Part shown: in pieces, positions 44,830 to 58,900 of the stretch
Position numbering within the stretch: the first letter of the stretch is position 1
Layout of the letters: every line of letters begins with the position of its first letter
NCBI RefSeq assembly: GCF_011397635.1
Contig: NC_064771.1
Span: 16,307,379 to 16,371,378 of the forward strand
Reading direction: 5' to 3'
From: Epinephelus fuscoguttatus
Lineage: Eukaryota > Chordata > Actinopteri > Perciformes > Serranidae
DNA length: 64,000 bases
Notes under the pieces: generated by a model
What the model was told of the DNA's origin: nothing
The model's input: the letters and a program-made list of their open reading frames with translations, nothing else
Databases searched by the model: none
Program-made: the position numbers and the translations under genes

Positions 44830-47268
44830 AGTGTATGTTTTAAAGGCGAGTTCACCCCAAGCACTATGAGAGTAGGGTGAGGGCTGTGGATCACCCAGAC
44901 TAACTGGGGCATTGTTTCTGTTGCTGTTCAGTCTTTCAAATGTAATTTTTCATACGGTTGAGCACAACAAAGAAAATGCTATTCAGCCCCACTGTGCTGG
45001 GATTTGGACAGAAATCCCAGCAGCGAGTGTTTCAAAACCCTACCTAATACAAACAGAAACGTCTGCATGGCAAGATGCCACAAGGGGTAGCTGAGAAAAT
45101 GTGTTTTTGTATGTCTGTCTAAGGGATTTAGGTAAATAGAGCGTTTTTAAATGACAGTAAACAGTGCATCATTCCTCCAAGTTCATTCAAAGTCAGACCA
45201 GTGAGCGGGTCACCTTCTTGGCAGATTCGTGAACGTTGCACTGTTCCCCAATGTAGATGCAATATCTGTCATCATCTTTTATTTCTGCTGCATAAAACCA
45301 GATTTTATGAATGGAAATTGTCAGTCTGGAAAAGCAGTTTTTTAATCTATGATGAACTCTCAGCATCAAAGACACATGGGGGACAAAGAGGTGGTCTGGA
45401 TCCATCCACTGTATGTGTGAGACAGGGAAAGATAAAGGGGAGGGAGACATATCATGGGACGAGTGTGAGTGCGTTTGATTGATGGGGTGACTGAAATAAT
45501 GAGCGAGAAAGGGAGGAGAGGCTGGTCTGTGTTGGAACAGTGAGAAACAAAAAAGACAGAGAGGGAGAGAGTAATGAAGAAAATTGGGGATAATTGAATA
45601 GAAGAGCACTTGGGCGCGAAAAAAGAAAGCAGAGAGAGCTAGTGACAGATGGATGGTGAAGAGTCAGTACACAGTGGAAGTACAAAGAGAGGAAGGAGAA
45701 CGAAGGAGAGGGATCATTCTAACAGCTGAAGTAAGAGAGCGAGAGCACGCCACAGTGGAGAGAGAGTGCATGAATGTGTGTGTGTGTCATGGAGAGGGAG
45801 AGAGTGAGAGAGACGGCTATACCAGGGCATAGAGTAGGTGAAAGAGTGTGTGTGAATGAAAAACAGAAAGAGAGGCTGCACAGTACAGTGGCTCAGGCTG
45901 GCTCACACCGATGCACATTTAAAGACTAGAAGGCATGAAAATGTGATTTTGAAAGAGAAAAAGCAAATAAATTTTTCTTGTTTTTCCTCATCTATATTTT
46001 ATCAGCTGGATCTTTTTCTCGTTTTCTAATCCCGGCCCCCTTTTTTACTCTCTTTGTGGTTTATGAAGGAGGTCACTGCGGATACAACGAGGAGCAACAC
46101 AGCCTGAACTGCAGACTAAAAGGTATTTACTTTTTTTTAATGTTTATTTATACTCTCCTTTTTGGTAGAAACTGAATAACCTGAATAATAATTGCTGTGT
46201 GTATCTCACAATCAAAGTAATGTGAAGTGTATATGATACAAAAAATATGAAATGTGTGTGTGCACTATAATATAAAAGACATGCTTTTAGAAGTATTGGG
46301 AACACAAAGAGGAAATTATCTTAAGCAGCAAGGTGCGTGAGGGTGAGCGTCACAAGCGCTTTACAAAAAGAAGTGGGCGCTGCTGAAATTGTGACAGCAA
46401 GAGTGGGGTACACGTCCTCTCAGGTCTGATTCCCATGTTTTATGTAGGTGGGCAGGGAGAGCAAAGTGGGACAGAAAAGGAATTACAGCAATCACAGAGC
46501 CTTCAAAGAAAAGTGTTTAATAATTGCACATATAGCTCCAAAACAGCTTTAAGACTTATTAGTGAGAGTGCTTTTGCTGTTGCTGCATTTAAGCTTTATT
46601 GGCTTTACAGCACAAGGCAGCTTGAATGAAGGTCATGAAGATTTGTTTTCTTAATGTGAATCATGGACATTAAATTAGAAAAAGACACATTAAAGTGACA
46701 TTCTAACTAAAAGGATTTCTGCCAGGCATTTTATACTAGACTAGACACAGTGGGCAGTGATGGTGGAAAAGTTCATTTCTCTAAATGAGCCTTTCATGCT
46801 GAATCCAACTCTGTGGCCATAATTGAATCCCTTGTGCCTAGTTAAGACCCTCTTTCATGTAGATTATGCCATGTTCATTATGAATCCGAATTGTACATTG
46901 CAGTATTTTACAACCGCTCCCCCACAGTTACAAAGTAGGTTATGACCTGTTGTTGTACAGTGATACATGCACAGAATTAATGGGGGAATAATCGATGCAC
47001 ATAAGGTAGATCTCAGTCTGGGAGTTAGGAGAAAGTAATATTCATACTTGTGCTTATGTAAAACCTGTGTTTATGTAACGCCTGTATAAATACCATCCAG
47101 ACACTTACAGCATTGTATTACATTTAACAGAATCAAACGAGAGCTCATCAACACCCACAGTTCACACGCACCTTTAGCAGCAACTTGTCAAAATCGTTAC
47201 CTGCTCACAGTATCTGTGGTGTCAGATGGTGGAAAGGTGGAAACCCTCCAAGGACCCCAGAGAACTGA

Positions 47269-47308
<40 letters not shown>

Positions 47309-49110
47309 AGTGCTGGTGTGTTCCACTCCAGCTCTGTGCACTTTCATCCTATAGATACAACATAATTGACTTTGCAGAGCCTCCTAAGACCTGCTCCGCA
47401 CGGTGTAATGCACAACAAGCAATACCTGCTTTAAAAGCTTATTTTCGTATTGGCAAAGTACACCTGGGAGAATTCATTTGGAATAGGAAGAAAATAAACG
47501 AGGCAATTTAAAGCAGAGTGGGCACACTAAGATTAATGGCTTCCTAAGAAACTCAGAACAATTGATCATAATGGAACAAAGAACGTCGGGTGACGTTATC
47601 AATGCCAGAGAGGGACTGAGTGATTACACGTAATGTGTGGGTATTGCCAAAACAGAGTGTGATTATGAAACAATTGAGTGGAAGATGAAAGAAATACACT
47701 GAATTAGCCAGAAAGCTTGATGTGTCTCTGATTCAGAAAAATTCCACCACCACTGCCTACTTATTTCCACTTCCATCCTGTCCTGCCTCATGCTGTTCTT
47801 TCCTGCCCGGTCCTGTCCTCTGCGAAAACAGCAGTCGATACACAGGCCAGTGTGTGTAGCAGATGTGACAATGCTATATGGTCCAGTAATTCCCTGGGGT
47901 TCAGTATGGAGAGAGTGTAGGACAAAAGACAGACACGCTGAGAGAATATTTCCAGTGACAGCTCACTGCTGTGGCGGAATACAGTTTGACTCTATTAGCT
48001 GCACGCTATTACTGTATCTGTGAAGCAGAAATACAAAACCCACAACAAAATGTTCCTTAAATCAGTCCCATGGGAGTATTAAACTGGGCTACAGCTGTAT
48101 GGAGCTATAAAAATACCCAACACACACATGTGCCCATTCAAACTGCACACACACATATTCATAGGCTTTAACACAAGGACAAATACTGCAAAATCTTTGC
48201 AAAGAAATGCCACAGACCACCTTCTGTCTGACATTTAGAGTGACATCATCAAATAACCTTGAGAAGTAATTTCATGTTTAAATAAAAATTATCCTCCTCT
48301 ATGATTTTTAATGAACTTCTAATTGTTATTTGTGGAACTGACAGAGTCTCATTGTTGTGCTCATTAAGATGGAACGAGAGAGAAGAGCTGTTTCCCCTGA
48401 CTCTGCAGGCTTTTCATTATTACATACAGAGAGATTCCCCCCAGGGGAAAGATCTGGAGGATTGCCGTAAGCCACGAAAACAGAAGCCAGCCAAATTGCA
48501 ACACATCCGCCATTATGAAAAACTGAAATAGCTCTAACTTTACAATTTCCGAACGCAACTTCAAGTTAATTCTTGCGCAGATGGCTCAGAGTGCAACTAC
48601 TGGATTTTAGATGCACTGATTACAGGGGCTTAATCAGGAAACACTACTATGCACTTGGGGGCTTTTAAAAAGGACCTCAGTGAGAGCCTAAAAATGTAAA
48701 TCTCATGACATGAAAACAAGAGTAATACATCATATGATGACAGAGATATAGCACAGTGGGTGATCATGTACCGTTAGCTAAAGCCATGTAATAGTCTCAC
48801 CTCATTAACTTCTCTATTTGCTGATGTAATCCAGCTTCATGGCTGCTGAGCATCCTGTTTCAAGCCAGCAGGGTCAGGTGGCCATGTAGCTGGTAATTTT
48901 TGCCACAATTTAGGGTTGTAATGAGGCAGTGACTGAAGTGGAGAGCAGGTGTAAAGAACACTCTTTCCACAAAATATCTTGGATGGAAAATGCACATTTA
49001 ATACCTTCATCGCATTCCCTGTCTAACATCAAACCTCACTTTAAACAGATGCTCTCCAAAAACAGGTGATGGTTCCGTCTGATACCAAATACTACATGTA
49101 TTTGAGGGTT
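44830..49110. other. Intergenic interval with low-complexity purine-rich tract
   Basis: A GA-rich tract runs from about 45480 to 45900. A weak exon-like stretch ending at a donor (AAAAG then GTATTT) at 46123 could be an upstream non-coding exon, but nothing proves it. A (CA)n run lies at 47271-47306. The stretch from 48360 to 48700 has balanced composition and no repeat signature, so it could be regulatory. No coding exon is supported. Confidence 0.4.
47271..47306. repeat. (CA)n microsatellite
   Basis: An uninterrupted CA run of about 18 units. Confidence 0.95.
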
Positions 49111-49599
49111 TCTTCCAGTGTTGTAGTCAAGACTACCTAAATCGAGACCATGTCATGACTAAGTCCAGAGTTTATCAAGACTGAGACGAGACAAGACTGA
49201 GATTGGAGTTGAGACCAAGTCAAGACCAACAGTCCCACACTGCATGACATACTTACAATAAAATATGAGACACGCAAACCATAGGCACAGGTATCATGAG
49301 AAATGTCTTGATAAAATACTCAAAAGGCATTGCAGAGGTGAATTTTCATGTTTGGGATTTTCCCTCTGTTTTCTTTGAGCAAACAAATACAAACACTAAG
49401 GAGCTGAAATCAACTTAACCATCTTTGTTCAGCACTCCCAGATAAGTAACATCTTGCAAAATTGTGGGTTTGACCAGTCTTGAAATAAAATCCTGAGTCC
49501 TCTATGTCAGAGACATAGTGGTTGAGTCCTAGACTTGGACCTTCAAAAAGTGGTCTTGAGGCAAAGACTGATCTTGAGTACTACAACACTGGTTTCTTC
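49108..49599. mobile_element. hAT-type element with perfect 8-bp target duplication (476 bp)
   Basis: The element spans 49116-49591 with ends CAGTGTTGTAGT and ACTACAACACTG, perfect inverted repeats of 12 bases. It is flanked by GTTTCTTC at 49108-49115 and 49592-49599. The interior is rich in AAGAC/GAGAC motifs. No coding frame is present. Confidence 0.9.
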
Positions 49600-52500
49600 A
49601 GGCTTTCTTTTCTCCTCTTGGTACTAAATTAAAAATGTTACTGGTTTAGGAACAAAGTAGTGTAATAGTCATAAGTATAAAGTTAAGAACAAAGGGTCTT
49701 CCTGTCTGTAGAGCCAATTACACCCCATTACATGGTAGGTAGACGAACTGTAATAGGGCCTGACAGGCATTGACATGGTCCTCACTTTGTCAGCCATGTC
49801 TAACAGCATTTATTAGTATCTTGTTGACTTTTGTCTCTCAGTGTTACCTTTTATGTCAATGGACGTGCAAGGTAAGTGAAACTGTCACTAGTGGACGGTC
49901 TGTTTGTGGCTGTATATCTGCCATAAAATCCACCCTAAAGCCTGAATCCTGCACTCATCTCTGTGTGTCTGACTAGTTTGTCTGTGGCCTGCTTTCACTG
50001 TATTTGAGGCCTGGGGTCTTCCGTTTGGAGCTCTGGGACAAGTTTATAAAGTAAAAGCTGCCATTGAACAAGTTACTTGATACCAGGAATGTAAAAATTT
50101 TATGTTTTCCTAGAAATGTTTTCACTCTGCATCTGCACTTCCCTCCTTTTGTTGAAACTGAAGGCAACCTGCTGCACAGTTGCCTTTGAAGTCTCTGTTT
50201 TCATAACATTTTAATGTACTTTCTGTGATATCATGTATTTAGAGTGAAAGGCAAGTTTTTATTGTATGAAATCATGGGACATGGAATGTGGTGTCATTAT
50301 TTCATCGCTGAAGGGAACACTTAGGCTAACTTAATTAATAAACAATAAAAAGAACATTGTGTCTCATATGCTTGCCCACATGGATTAGCTCATTAAACTG
50401 CAATAACAATGTCCAATAACAAATGTGAAATAAGCTCTTCTAAGACATTAAGTGTGAGTCATTTATATTAAAGTATGAAGAACAGAGGTGCAGATGAAAT
50501 CACATTCGCACTGTTTGTTGTGCAGAGGTTCTCTTGGAGTTGGTCCCACATGAGGGTGACTTGATTTGGGAATGGGGTTGTAGGAAAATTGTAAAACAGA
50601 AATATTTAATAGAGTTGACTTGGCATACCTTCATTTTCTATACCAACCACCCAAAAGTGTGGAAATATAGCGCAAATCTGTACTCTACACAAATCCGGCG
50701 ACTGCTTTGTGAGTTCCGCCATCCTTCAGCGCCACAGTTACTGTGGTGGCAAGTCACAGTATCCTCCGCTGCCTGCCGATAGGATGTGGATTTTTTAAAC
50801 GATCTCAGCTAATGATGACAAATTATTGACTGTCTGCCAAATAACAGTTAAGTTTCCAATGGTTAACAAAAATAGTCCATACTAAAACAAATAGCTGCTG
50901 GTGTTTCTTTAACAAGTGTATTAACTTGTGGCTTCAAGCTGAACACGTTTGTAGTTGCTCGTAGTAACTTAAGTAAATGGTTGCTGTAGATAAACAGATG
51001 AGTATGTACATAAAAGTAAAACTGAAGGCTTTTACGAGGACATCTGCATGTTCTCTTTGTGTTTTCAACAGCTGCCATCACCACAAGCAACCCTTACGCA
51101 TTCCACTGAGCTTCACCAGTCGGTTAACACTCACTTGTTAAACCGAAACACCGAACGACATTGTACATTTTCTGTTTTTGATGCCAATCCAGTGATGTTT
51201 ACTTTGTGGTTGTTTCACAATAATGTCACAGTTGGTTGAGCTGATTTATTCTGTGGGACCCCTAGACAGTAAGGTTAGCCCCTTACGTTAGCTGCGTTAG
51301 CTGAGCAGTCTTAACTTAGCTGAGGTTACTTTTTTCACCATCAGTTTTTTTTTAAGTTTCAGTTTGCCACTACTGTTGCATAGATTCTTCCCATCCAACC
51401 ATCCATTCAATTTTTGTAGCTGCTTATCCTCATAAGAGTCATGGAGGGGGGTGGATCCAATGCCAGCTGACATTGGACAAGACGTGGGATACACCCTGAA
51501 CAGGGCTTTCGCAGACACATAGAGACAACCATTCATGCTTACATTTACACCTATGGGAAATTTAAAGACTCGTGCTAACACAGGGAGAACATGCAAACAG
51601 AAGGGCCCCAGCCAGCTTGTGGGTTTGAACCTGAAACCGTCTTGCTGTGAGGCGTCAGTGCTAACCCCTGCATCACTGCACTGCCTGCAGGTTCATCCTG
51701 ATATTTTAAAAAATTAAGGTTACGTTGAAAGTTAATTGTTCACTTCTGAGGATGGCTTGCACTCACACGTGGGATTTTAGGGAGATACCAATGCAGTAAT
51801 GGCATCTTGTTTGCTTCTGGTGCTTCCCCGGATTTGTCTGTTACTTAGATTCACATAACTTTGGTTCATGAAAATGCGTGGGCCTGAAAATGGGGTCATG
51901 GGCTCGAAAAGTAAAAGTTAAGAAACCCTTATTGAGGGATTTCTACTGTGTAGTAGGACAAAGAAGCTTTAGCTACTGTATCAAACAATGTTTACGGGAA
52001 GGGGGAAGTCGCAAAAATAGCACAGGGGATGTTCACTCCTAAATCTGTGCTGCATTGAGGTCTCCCAGTCCATCCAGCCAAGTTTAGCCCAAGCGAGGCC
52101 CTCGGCGCACGCTCCACCTGACCCAATTATATCCAGTCTGAGGGGAAAGATAGCCCACTTTGATCTACACGAGACCGCCAGCCAAGCTCAAGCTGACTGG
52201 TCTGGCACTTAATGCTACTTTCTGCAAGACATTTTTCCAGGACAGATGTGTTTGAGTGCTACTTAAAGAGTCAAACTGTGTGTGCGATCATACAGTATGT
52301 GTGAAGGCACATGCACACGTGCTTGGAACATCAGGTGAGCGGCGTGTAACCTATGAAGTGGCCCCTTTTTCTTAAAAAAGATCGTCCTTGGCGAGGTGGA
52401 GATGGGGAGGATGGAGCTGGAGCACAGATCAAAGGAGCAGGATGTTTATTGTGAAATGGAGAGCTGGGAGTAATTATTTTTAATCATCCACTTAATTACT

Positions 52501-54200
52501 GATTAGCAGGGTTATCATTTTTTGCTTGATTAACATCAGATATGCAATTGACTAACAGGCGTCTGTTTGTGTTGGATAGGAGAATTACTCCTCCCACTGA
52601 GGGAAATGCCAGAATCGTTGGGTGTATAGAGGATGAATGTATTGCTGGTGTTGTTATCTGCCTGTAAAATTAATGAAGGGTGCCATGATTGTCAGTTAAG
52701 CATTTGCATTTCATCAGATTTTATCAAGCACGGATTTAATTACCGCTTGAAAATGCCAAGCCCTGTCACTGCAACAGGAAGGCATACAAATCAGTTAAAT
52801 TCCCCAATACATATTATTTTTTAAAAATGTTTTAGAGACATTAAAACTTGAAGGATTTGTCCACTTTGGAGTAAACTTTAATGAGCGTTGATGCTATACA
52901 CAGTACCCATTTATCATACCCCAGCTTAGCCCTTCCCCCTTAAATTCCTACGTCAGAGCACCACCCCCAGACCTGATGGCTAGTGATGCACCATTCATAT
53001 AAAAACCAAGTGCCCTCTCCCCCCCAGTTTAGTGACTCACCCCATCCATCCTGTGTTGGAGTAGGCCTAGAGTGTTCTTGATGGTTCCTCGTCACTGGCT
53101 ATGTGAAAGAGGCTGAAGGGTGGAGACCCAGTGAAAGAGAGGGATATAGAGGACAGAACTTGGCCGCTCCACTTTTGCAGGACGTAAAAGTGGGACAATC
53201 TGTTCCTTGGATGATCTCCAATTCTACTTTCCGGGGACCGATACACTGAAAATATATCTATACACATGCTCTGTCCTACATAGGGAGCGAGTGAGTGAGT
53301 GAGAGTGAGAGGTAGAGGGAGAGAGATTGATAAAAAAAGAGAAAATATTAGTACGAGTTGAACTGACTGTCCGTAAGGTCTTTATAGTACATTGTGGTGG
53401 GAGTGGATATTCATTTGAGACTGGCCAAAAGAAGAGGAGAAGCCCCTGCAGCACACAGTCAACCCTGTCTACAGCGAACACATAGATAATATATGTAGTG
53501 ACAGTAAAATATTTTAACAGAAGATAATTCATATTGTAATTTATGATTTAAAAGGCAGTAAAAAAGGATATGACACATTCAAATCAGTCCAACAGATCCA
53601 ACATTATTTTTCATTGTGCATAATTGGCATTGCAGTAAACTTGAGTTTGACTTATTAGCCAAAACATGCATAATGTTTTGTTTATACAGAACCCCAAGGA
53701 CTTAAGCAACCAAATGAGCCTCAAAGTCATTACTGCATCTTTGCCACGCTTTGCAAAAAGCAAGATGTAGAGAAAAGGCAAAGATGAATAGAGAGGAGAG
53801 AAATCAGTGACCTCTTGCTGCAAATCTTTCCATCCATATATCTCAGCTTTCCAGGTGCTCAAGCAGGGTATCCATCTCTGTCCTCGTTATCATGATTAAT
53901 CAGTTCCTGATTCTTCACGTTACTCTCACTCCATTTCCTTGCTTTCTATGGGCTCATGTTGGCCCAGATCTATCGAAATCCTCTCTCTGACTCTCCACAT
54001 GGCTTCTAATCATCAGAAGTCAAGCTGCTCTCTTGGTCTCCCATGGGCAGACCCACTCGCCAACTTCTGAAATCTTCAGATGTCCCTTTTTTCCACTCAT
54101 ACATTGCATGGCTGTTGAATTTTTATCCAGGTTTTGAGATAGGGGCTCATAAGATCAGGAATAAAGCAATCTTATGACAAAATTACATACAGTCTGTGTG
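49600..54200. other. Intergenic interval with no supported gene
   Basis: Only the dispersed repeat at 51395-51690 is clear. A stretch at 52440-52600 with several TAAT cores (TAATTATTTTTAATCATCC, TTAATTACTGATTAGC) resembles homeodomain-rich regulatory DNA but is unproven. No coding exon was found. Confidence 0.4.
51395..51690 (+). repeat. Common fish dispersed repeat
   Basis: The sequence CTGCTTATCCTCATAAGAG, then ACACCCTGAACAGGG, AGGGAGAACATGCAAACAGA and TTGCTGTGAGGCGTCAGTGC follows the order of a dispersed repeat widespread in fish genomes. A shorter copy lies at 37441-37620. Confidence 0.65.
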
Positions 54201-54205
54201 TACAC

Positions 54206-54283
54206 ATTAAAGGATGGGTTCACATTTTTTTTTAAGTTTGTCATAAAACAGTCAAGTGCCAGTATAAGCATTTATTTGCCTTC
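54206..54283 (+). mobile_element. Left end of a TTAA-type element, truncated
   Basis: TTAA followed by AGGATGGGTTCACATTTTTT resembles the left terminus of another TTAA-flanked family. It runs directly into the dispersed repeat that begins at about 54284, which probably interrupted or replaced the rest. Confidence 0.4.
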
Positions 54284-55010
54284 GTGCCAGCGATAGCTGC
54301 AGCTGGAGGCATTATGTTTTCAGGTTATCCGTCAGTCTGTCCATTTGTACACACTGTCTGTCCGGTCCATTCTTGTGAACGCAATATCTCAAGAACACCT
54401 TGAAGGAATTTCATCAAATTTGGCACAAATGTCCATTTGGACTCAAAGCTGTAGTAGATTTTTGTGGTCAAAGGTCAAGGTCACTGTGACCTTGTCTGTC
54501 TCATTTTTGTGAATGTGATATTTCAAGAACACCGTGAGGGAATTGAATCAAATTTGGCACAAATGTCCACTTGGACTGAGGAATAAACTGAGCTCATTGT
54601 GACCTCACAAAACATGTTTTTGGCTGTAACTCTAATAAAATCTAATAATTTGCTAATTATGACAAAACTTCACACAAATGTCTAATAGGATAAAATGATG
54701 AAGTGATGACATTCTAAATCCAGAAGGTCAAAGGTCAGCTTCACTGTGACATCATAATATTCTGCATTATACACTTTTCTGACCATTACTGAACGTCATA
54801 TCTCAGGACCAGAAGGGGAGACATTTGGTCAGATACTGAATTGGTGACACTAATCTTGAAACTGTGCTGATTGTATAGAGCTTTTGTGCTGCCGGGGGCA
54901 AGATGTATGTAAAGCATCCATGTTTTCACAGACATGATTGTAAACTGTAAGAGAACTTGCCTGGCGCACAGAGGCATACAACTGCGGGGTGGTAATTCTA
55001 GTTATGGTCT
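54284..55010 (+). repeat. Interspersed repeat with GGTCAAGGTCACTGTGAC motifs, second copy
   Basis: It begins near GCTGGAGGCATTATGTTTTC and ends near CATACAACTGCGGGGTGG, the inverse of the copy at 9490-10475. Internal motifs such as AAATTTGGCACAAATGTCCA repeat twice. No open frame is present. Confidence 0.75.
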
Positions 55011-55541
55011 CTGTAATCATTCCCTTTCATTTCTCCTTCATAATGGCCATTGAGAGATCCCTTACTAATGCACTTTGATGTACTGTAAGCGATGGGATAC
55101 AACATCCAGTCTTCACTCTGCAGCTCAACAAGAAAACACTGTGATACAATAAGCATCGTGAGGCTTTCATAATCCAAGGATTATAAAACTTATAAAATCT
55201 TAAATTACTGCTAAATCCGTTGCATCACACATTTGTAGACTGACAATAGTAAATTGCGGTCGTAGACAAGCGCACTGTGCTCGGATTTTTGTCACACAGC
55301 AGCTTAAACTACTGGACTTTGAGATGTGTCACAGTTATAGCCATATAAATAAAGCTGATGAGGTGTGAGCAACACATTTGACTCTTGAACTTGCACTTGC
55401 ACACTACAATTTAGTGGCTGCGTTCTGGCTGTTATCTGTCGTGATGGCCTGCATTTTCTGCAGAGCTGCTCCATAGTCTTGAAATTAGCTACTATAGAAA
55501 AATAAGTAATTTACCTGTAGTGCTTTTTATCAGTCTACATT

Positions 55542-55830
55542 TTTTGGTGTGAGTTGCCGGGTGCTGGAGATGTCTGCCTTCTCTCAAATATAATGGAACT
55601 AGATGGCACTTGTGGTGCTCAAGGCACCAAAAAAATACATTTGAAAAACTCAACAGCAGTGTCTCTTTCAAGAAATCACGACCTGGTTGCTCTAGATAAT
55701 CCACAGTATAATGCCATCTACTTCCATTATATTTGAGAGAAGGCAGACATCTCTACAGCTGATATCTCCAACACTCAGCAACTCACACCAAAACAATTGA
55801 TTTTGATTTTGGTGTGAACTGTCACTTTAA
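55542..55830. mobile_element. Short foldback element with TTTTGGTGTGAGTTGC ends
   Basis: The left arm reads TTTTTGGTGTGAGTTGC then CTGGAGATGTCTGCCTTCTC. The right arm holds the complement, AGGCAGACATCTCTACAG to GCAACTCACACCAAAA. The inverted arms are interrupted by a unique centre. A terminal fragment of the same family lies at 1311-1365. Confidence 0.75.
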
Positions 55831-55999
55831 ATCATGTTGTGTGTTCCTGCCTTAAGTAAAGTCCTTGCTGACAACCATACTCAAGAGGTTCAGAGTGCCC
55901 TGACCATTTTCCTCTGACCTCAGAATGTAAGAGCAAAACATGGCCAATAAATCATTTTGAAAACAGTTCAAGTGAGTGCCTGAAAAAATATGAGCTTGA

Positions 56000-58900
56000 A
56001 TGTAAGACAGTGAAAAATGAGTTTTCTGCCTCTGACATAAGATGCAAAAAGACTGTTTCTGTCAGGAGAGTGAAATTCATTCCCCTCTACCACTGCCGTT
56101 CTCCCAAGAGAAAGAAAAGTCAAGAATAGTTGGAGGGCTGATGGCCAGCACAGGGACAGGGGAGCCAAACAGCTGGCAAAAAGGAACTGACTAAGTCTGA
56201 GCTATTGTCGTGGCAGAGCGTAGGAGTTGAGTGACATGGCGGGGAAGGCAAAGACGAGACGACTTGTGACGTCCATAATGAGTTGTACAGGCTGAGGAGG
56301 GCGTTTCAGGAGGTGTGATTGGAGTTGCCACAGTTAGAATGTGACATCAAATAGCACTTCATTTTAAACATAACAAGATTTATCCTTTCATCCTGTTTTT
56401 ATCCCCATGTTACTGTAGATTTTGGCTCAGTTCTCTGCTCGCTGTCTCATTCCTCTTCCAGTCACGGCTGTCCTCTCACCCCCCTTTTTTCTCTCAATCT
56501 GATTACTCTGCTTTATGCAAACTACAACTCGCTCCGTCTTTCTCTCTTGTGTATTCCCCTTTCGCTTTTACATCCCAATTATTAGGCTCCCGTCTACTCC
56601 CCGCCTGTCCTTCTAGTTCCTTATCTTGCCTAGTGCAGACTCAATGTTGTTCAATATTTGATGAGACTTTGTTCATAAATCAACCTCCTCTATTCCCTTC
56701 TGGTGCACTTGAATGATAGTGTTAATCTCCAAAGCTTGTTAGCTTTTGTTTAGAGAGGTATTTGGCCTTAAAGGTGATACATAAATTTTAAACATGTAAA
56801 TCATACATACAGCAATGGCCAGTGGTTTGTCTTGTAGTGTGCTATTACCGACAAATACAGGCCATTGGTAACAGCTAAGCTCTCTTATGGCTATTGAAAG
56901 ACACTGAGACCCTTAAATTTAATGCCAGCACTAGAATACCTTAATGAAAAAAGTTTTATATGTGCCAGCCACACACTTTCTCCAAAACATTTGTTTATTC
57001 ATTTATAACATCATGTTCCCCTAATGCGTCGTTAGTGGTTAGATACTTTTTTCTCAAGCTGTTATAATTTTTTCTCAGACCATCCTTCAGTTTTTGCCTC
57101 TTCCCGTCCTCTCTGGCTCACTTGCTCTGACAGACATTGTGTTTGTGTTGAAGTGGCCCACCCTGTCACTCTCAGAGCATCTTGGGGAATCGACCACGGC
57201 CAGGCCTCTTCCCTCTGTGGTATCGCTCTTTCGTCCAGAAATGCTCAACTAGCAGACTTCCTTTTGGCCAGTGAGACAAAAACAGACCAGGCTTGGATTA
57301 TTTTGCATATATCCGGTCAGTCATCCAAACACTGGTGACTTTATAACTATGGCATTTAAAATATGGTTGTCTTGAAAGTTATAGGAACTCTCAGTTGTAT
57401 TGTTCCACTGCATTAAACAAACTGCAATAGTGCAAAGCTGCTGGACTTGGTGAGGTTTTGAAGATATGCTGACTAACTTTTTGGTCAGTCTCTCTTTATT
57501 TCTTCATATTTTCTCCAAGGTCTAAATATTGATTCATCCCATGTCCCTAAACCCAGCGGTGTTGTACATGTATACACTTTACAAGCTCAAAGTTCAGTTT
57601 GCACAGATTAAACTGAACTAGTTCACCCTCATAGTTCACAGTTTGATTTTTGAGTCCACAGTGCCAAAAAAGAGCTAGTTTACATTCATGTCACCCATAT
57701 TTTTTAAACTAAAATCTTATGACCATCATTCACTCAGATATTTCTCAACACTGGTTGGGACCTTCAACTTCATGTGTTTCAAATTCATTGCTAATGTGGC
57801 TGATGTTCAGGCTTGCTTTTTCAGACCCAGCGGGCACAATTTGCATATAAATGTGAGATTTTTTTCATTGGAGTCTGTACTGATTTGTTTACAGAAGTCC
57901 TTCAAATATCCATATGAACTGGCTTCAGTGGTACTGGTAGCTGCATTAGCTGAAATGCCATTAGCACTAGCCATGCTGGTGGTGTGTTGTGTCATCGCGC
58001 AGGTAGTGGTAAATCCTCGGGTGCTGCAAAACGAGCATTGTTAACAGTTGCTAAAGTGAACAGCACTAATGTTCAAGTTCATAAGTTGCAAACTAAAGCA
58101 TTCAGTTCACAGTTCACCAAAATATGAGCATGTTCAATAAATGCGCCTTTTCAAGGCTTATTTATGGTTTTGCGCTCGACACTTTTGAAGAGTGCTGCTC
58201 AGCAGAAATGACAGAGCAGTGTGACATTTTCAAATTATGACTCAGTCGTCTCCATGGTAGCCAGAGACCCCCCCATTTTTAAGGACCAAGTCTGTTTCTT
58301 TCACGTTTAGTGAAGCATAGTCTGCACAAGCAGCTATTTAAAATCACAGAAATATCCTGCTGTTTATGTATTTTTAACTGATTAAACATGTATTCTATCA
58401 GTCAACCCCCAGTCTGTCTGTGAGTGCCAGATTGTCGTCACTCGCTAAGGGGGGCTGAGAAGTAAAATCAATAAATCAGTAAATACAAACAGTGGCTGAC
58501 ATGAAACCTATTTTTGTTCAGTGAATATCTGCTGTCAGTCAGCCTGGTGAAGGCAGTGTGTCTGGCTGCTGTCCTCCCAGCTCCTGTAGAGCTGCCGCTG
58601 ACAGACAGATGCTTCTGTGGACAGAGAAGCAGTGTGGATTGTACACTACTATCGCGATGGGGACGATAGCACCATTACTAGTCACAATGTGTGATAAAAT
58701 ATGAGGTTGTCCGTGACATCATAAAATTCTCCAGGTGTGTGACATGAAAGAAGAGTGTAGTGCAACACTTTTTCTGTTGAAAATTTGTAATTTCTAGTGT
58801 GTTGAGCACCTAACCATAAATAAGGCTTTAGCGTGTTCATGTACAACACTTAAACCCAGACCCTAAAATTAATGATATGCTCATTCAAGTGGTTCTCAAT

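Noticed and set aside
45193-45609. 138-residue minus-strand open frame
   Set aside because: It arises from the purine-rich tract, which rarely gives stops when read on the complement; composition is low complexity and no motif is present.
57688-58044. 118-residue open frame with a hydrophobic stretch
   Set aside because: It has no signal, domain or splice sites, and lies among repeat-like sequence.
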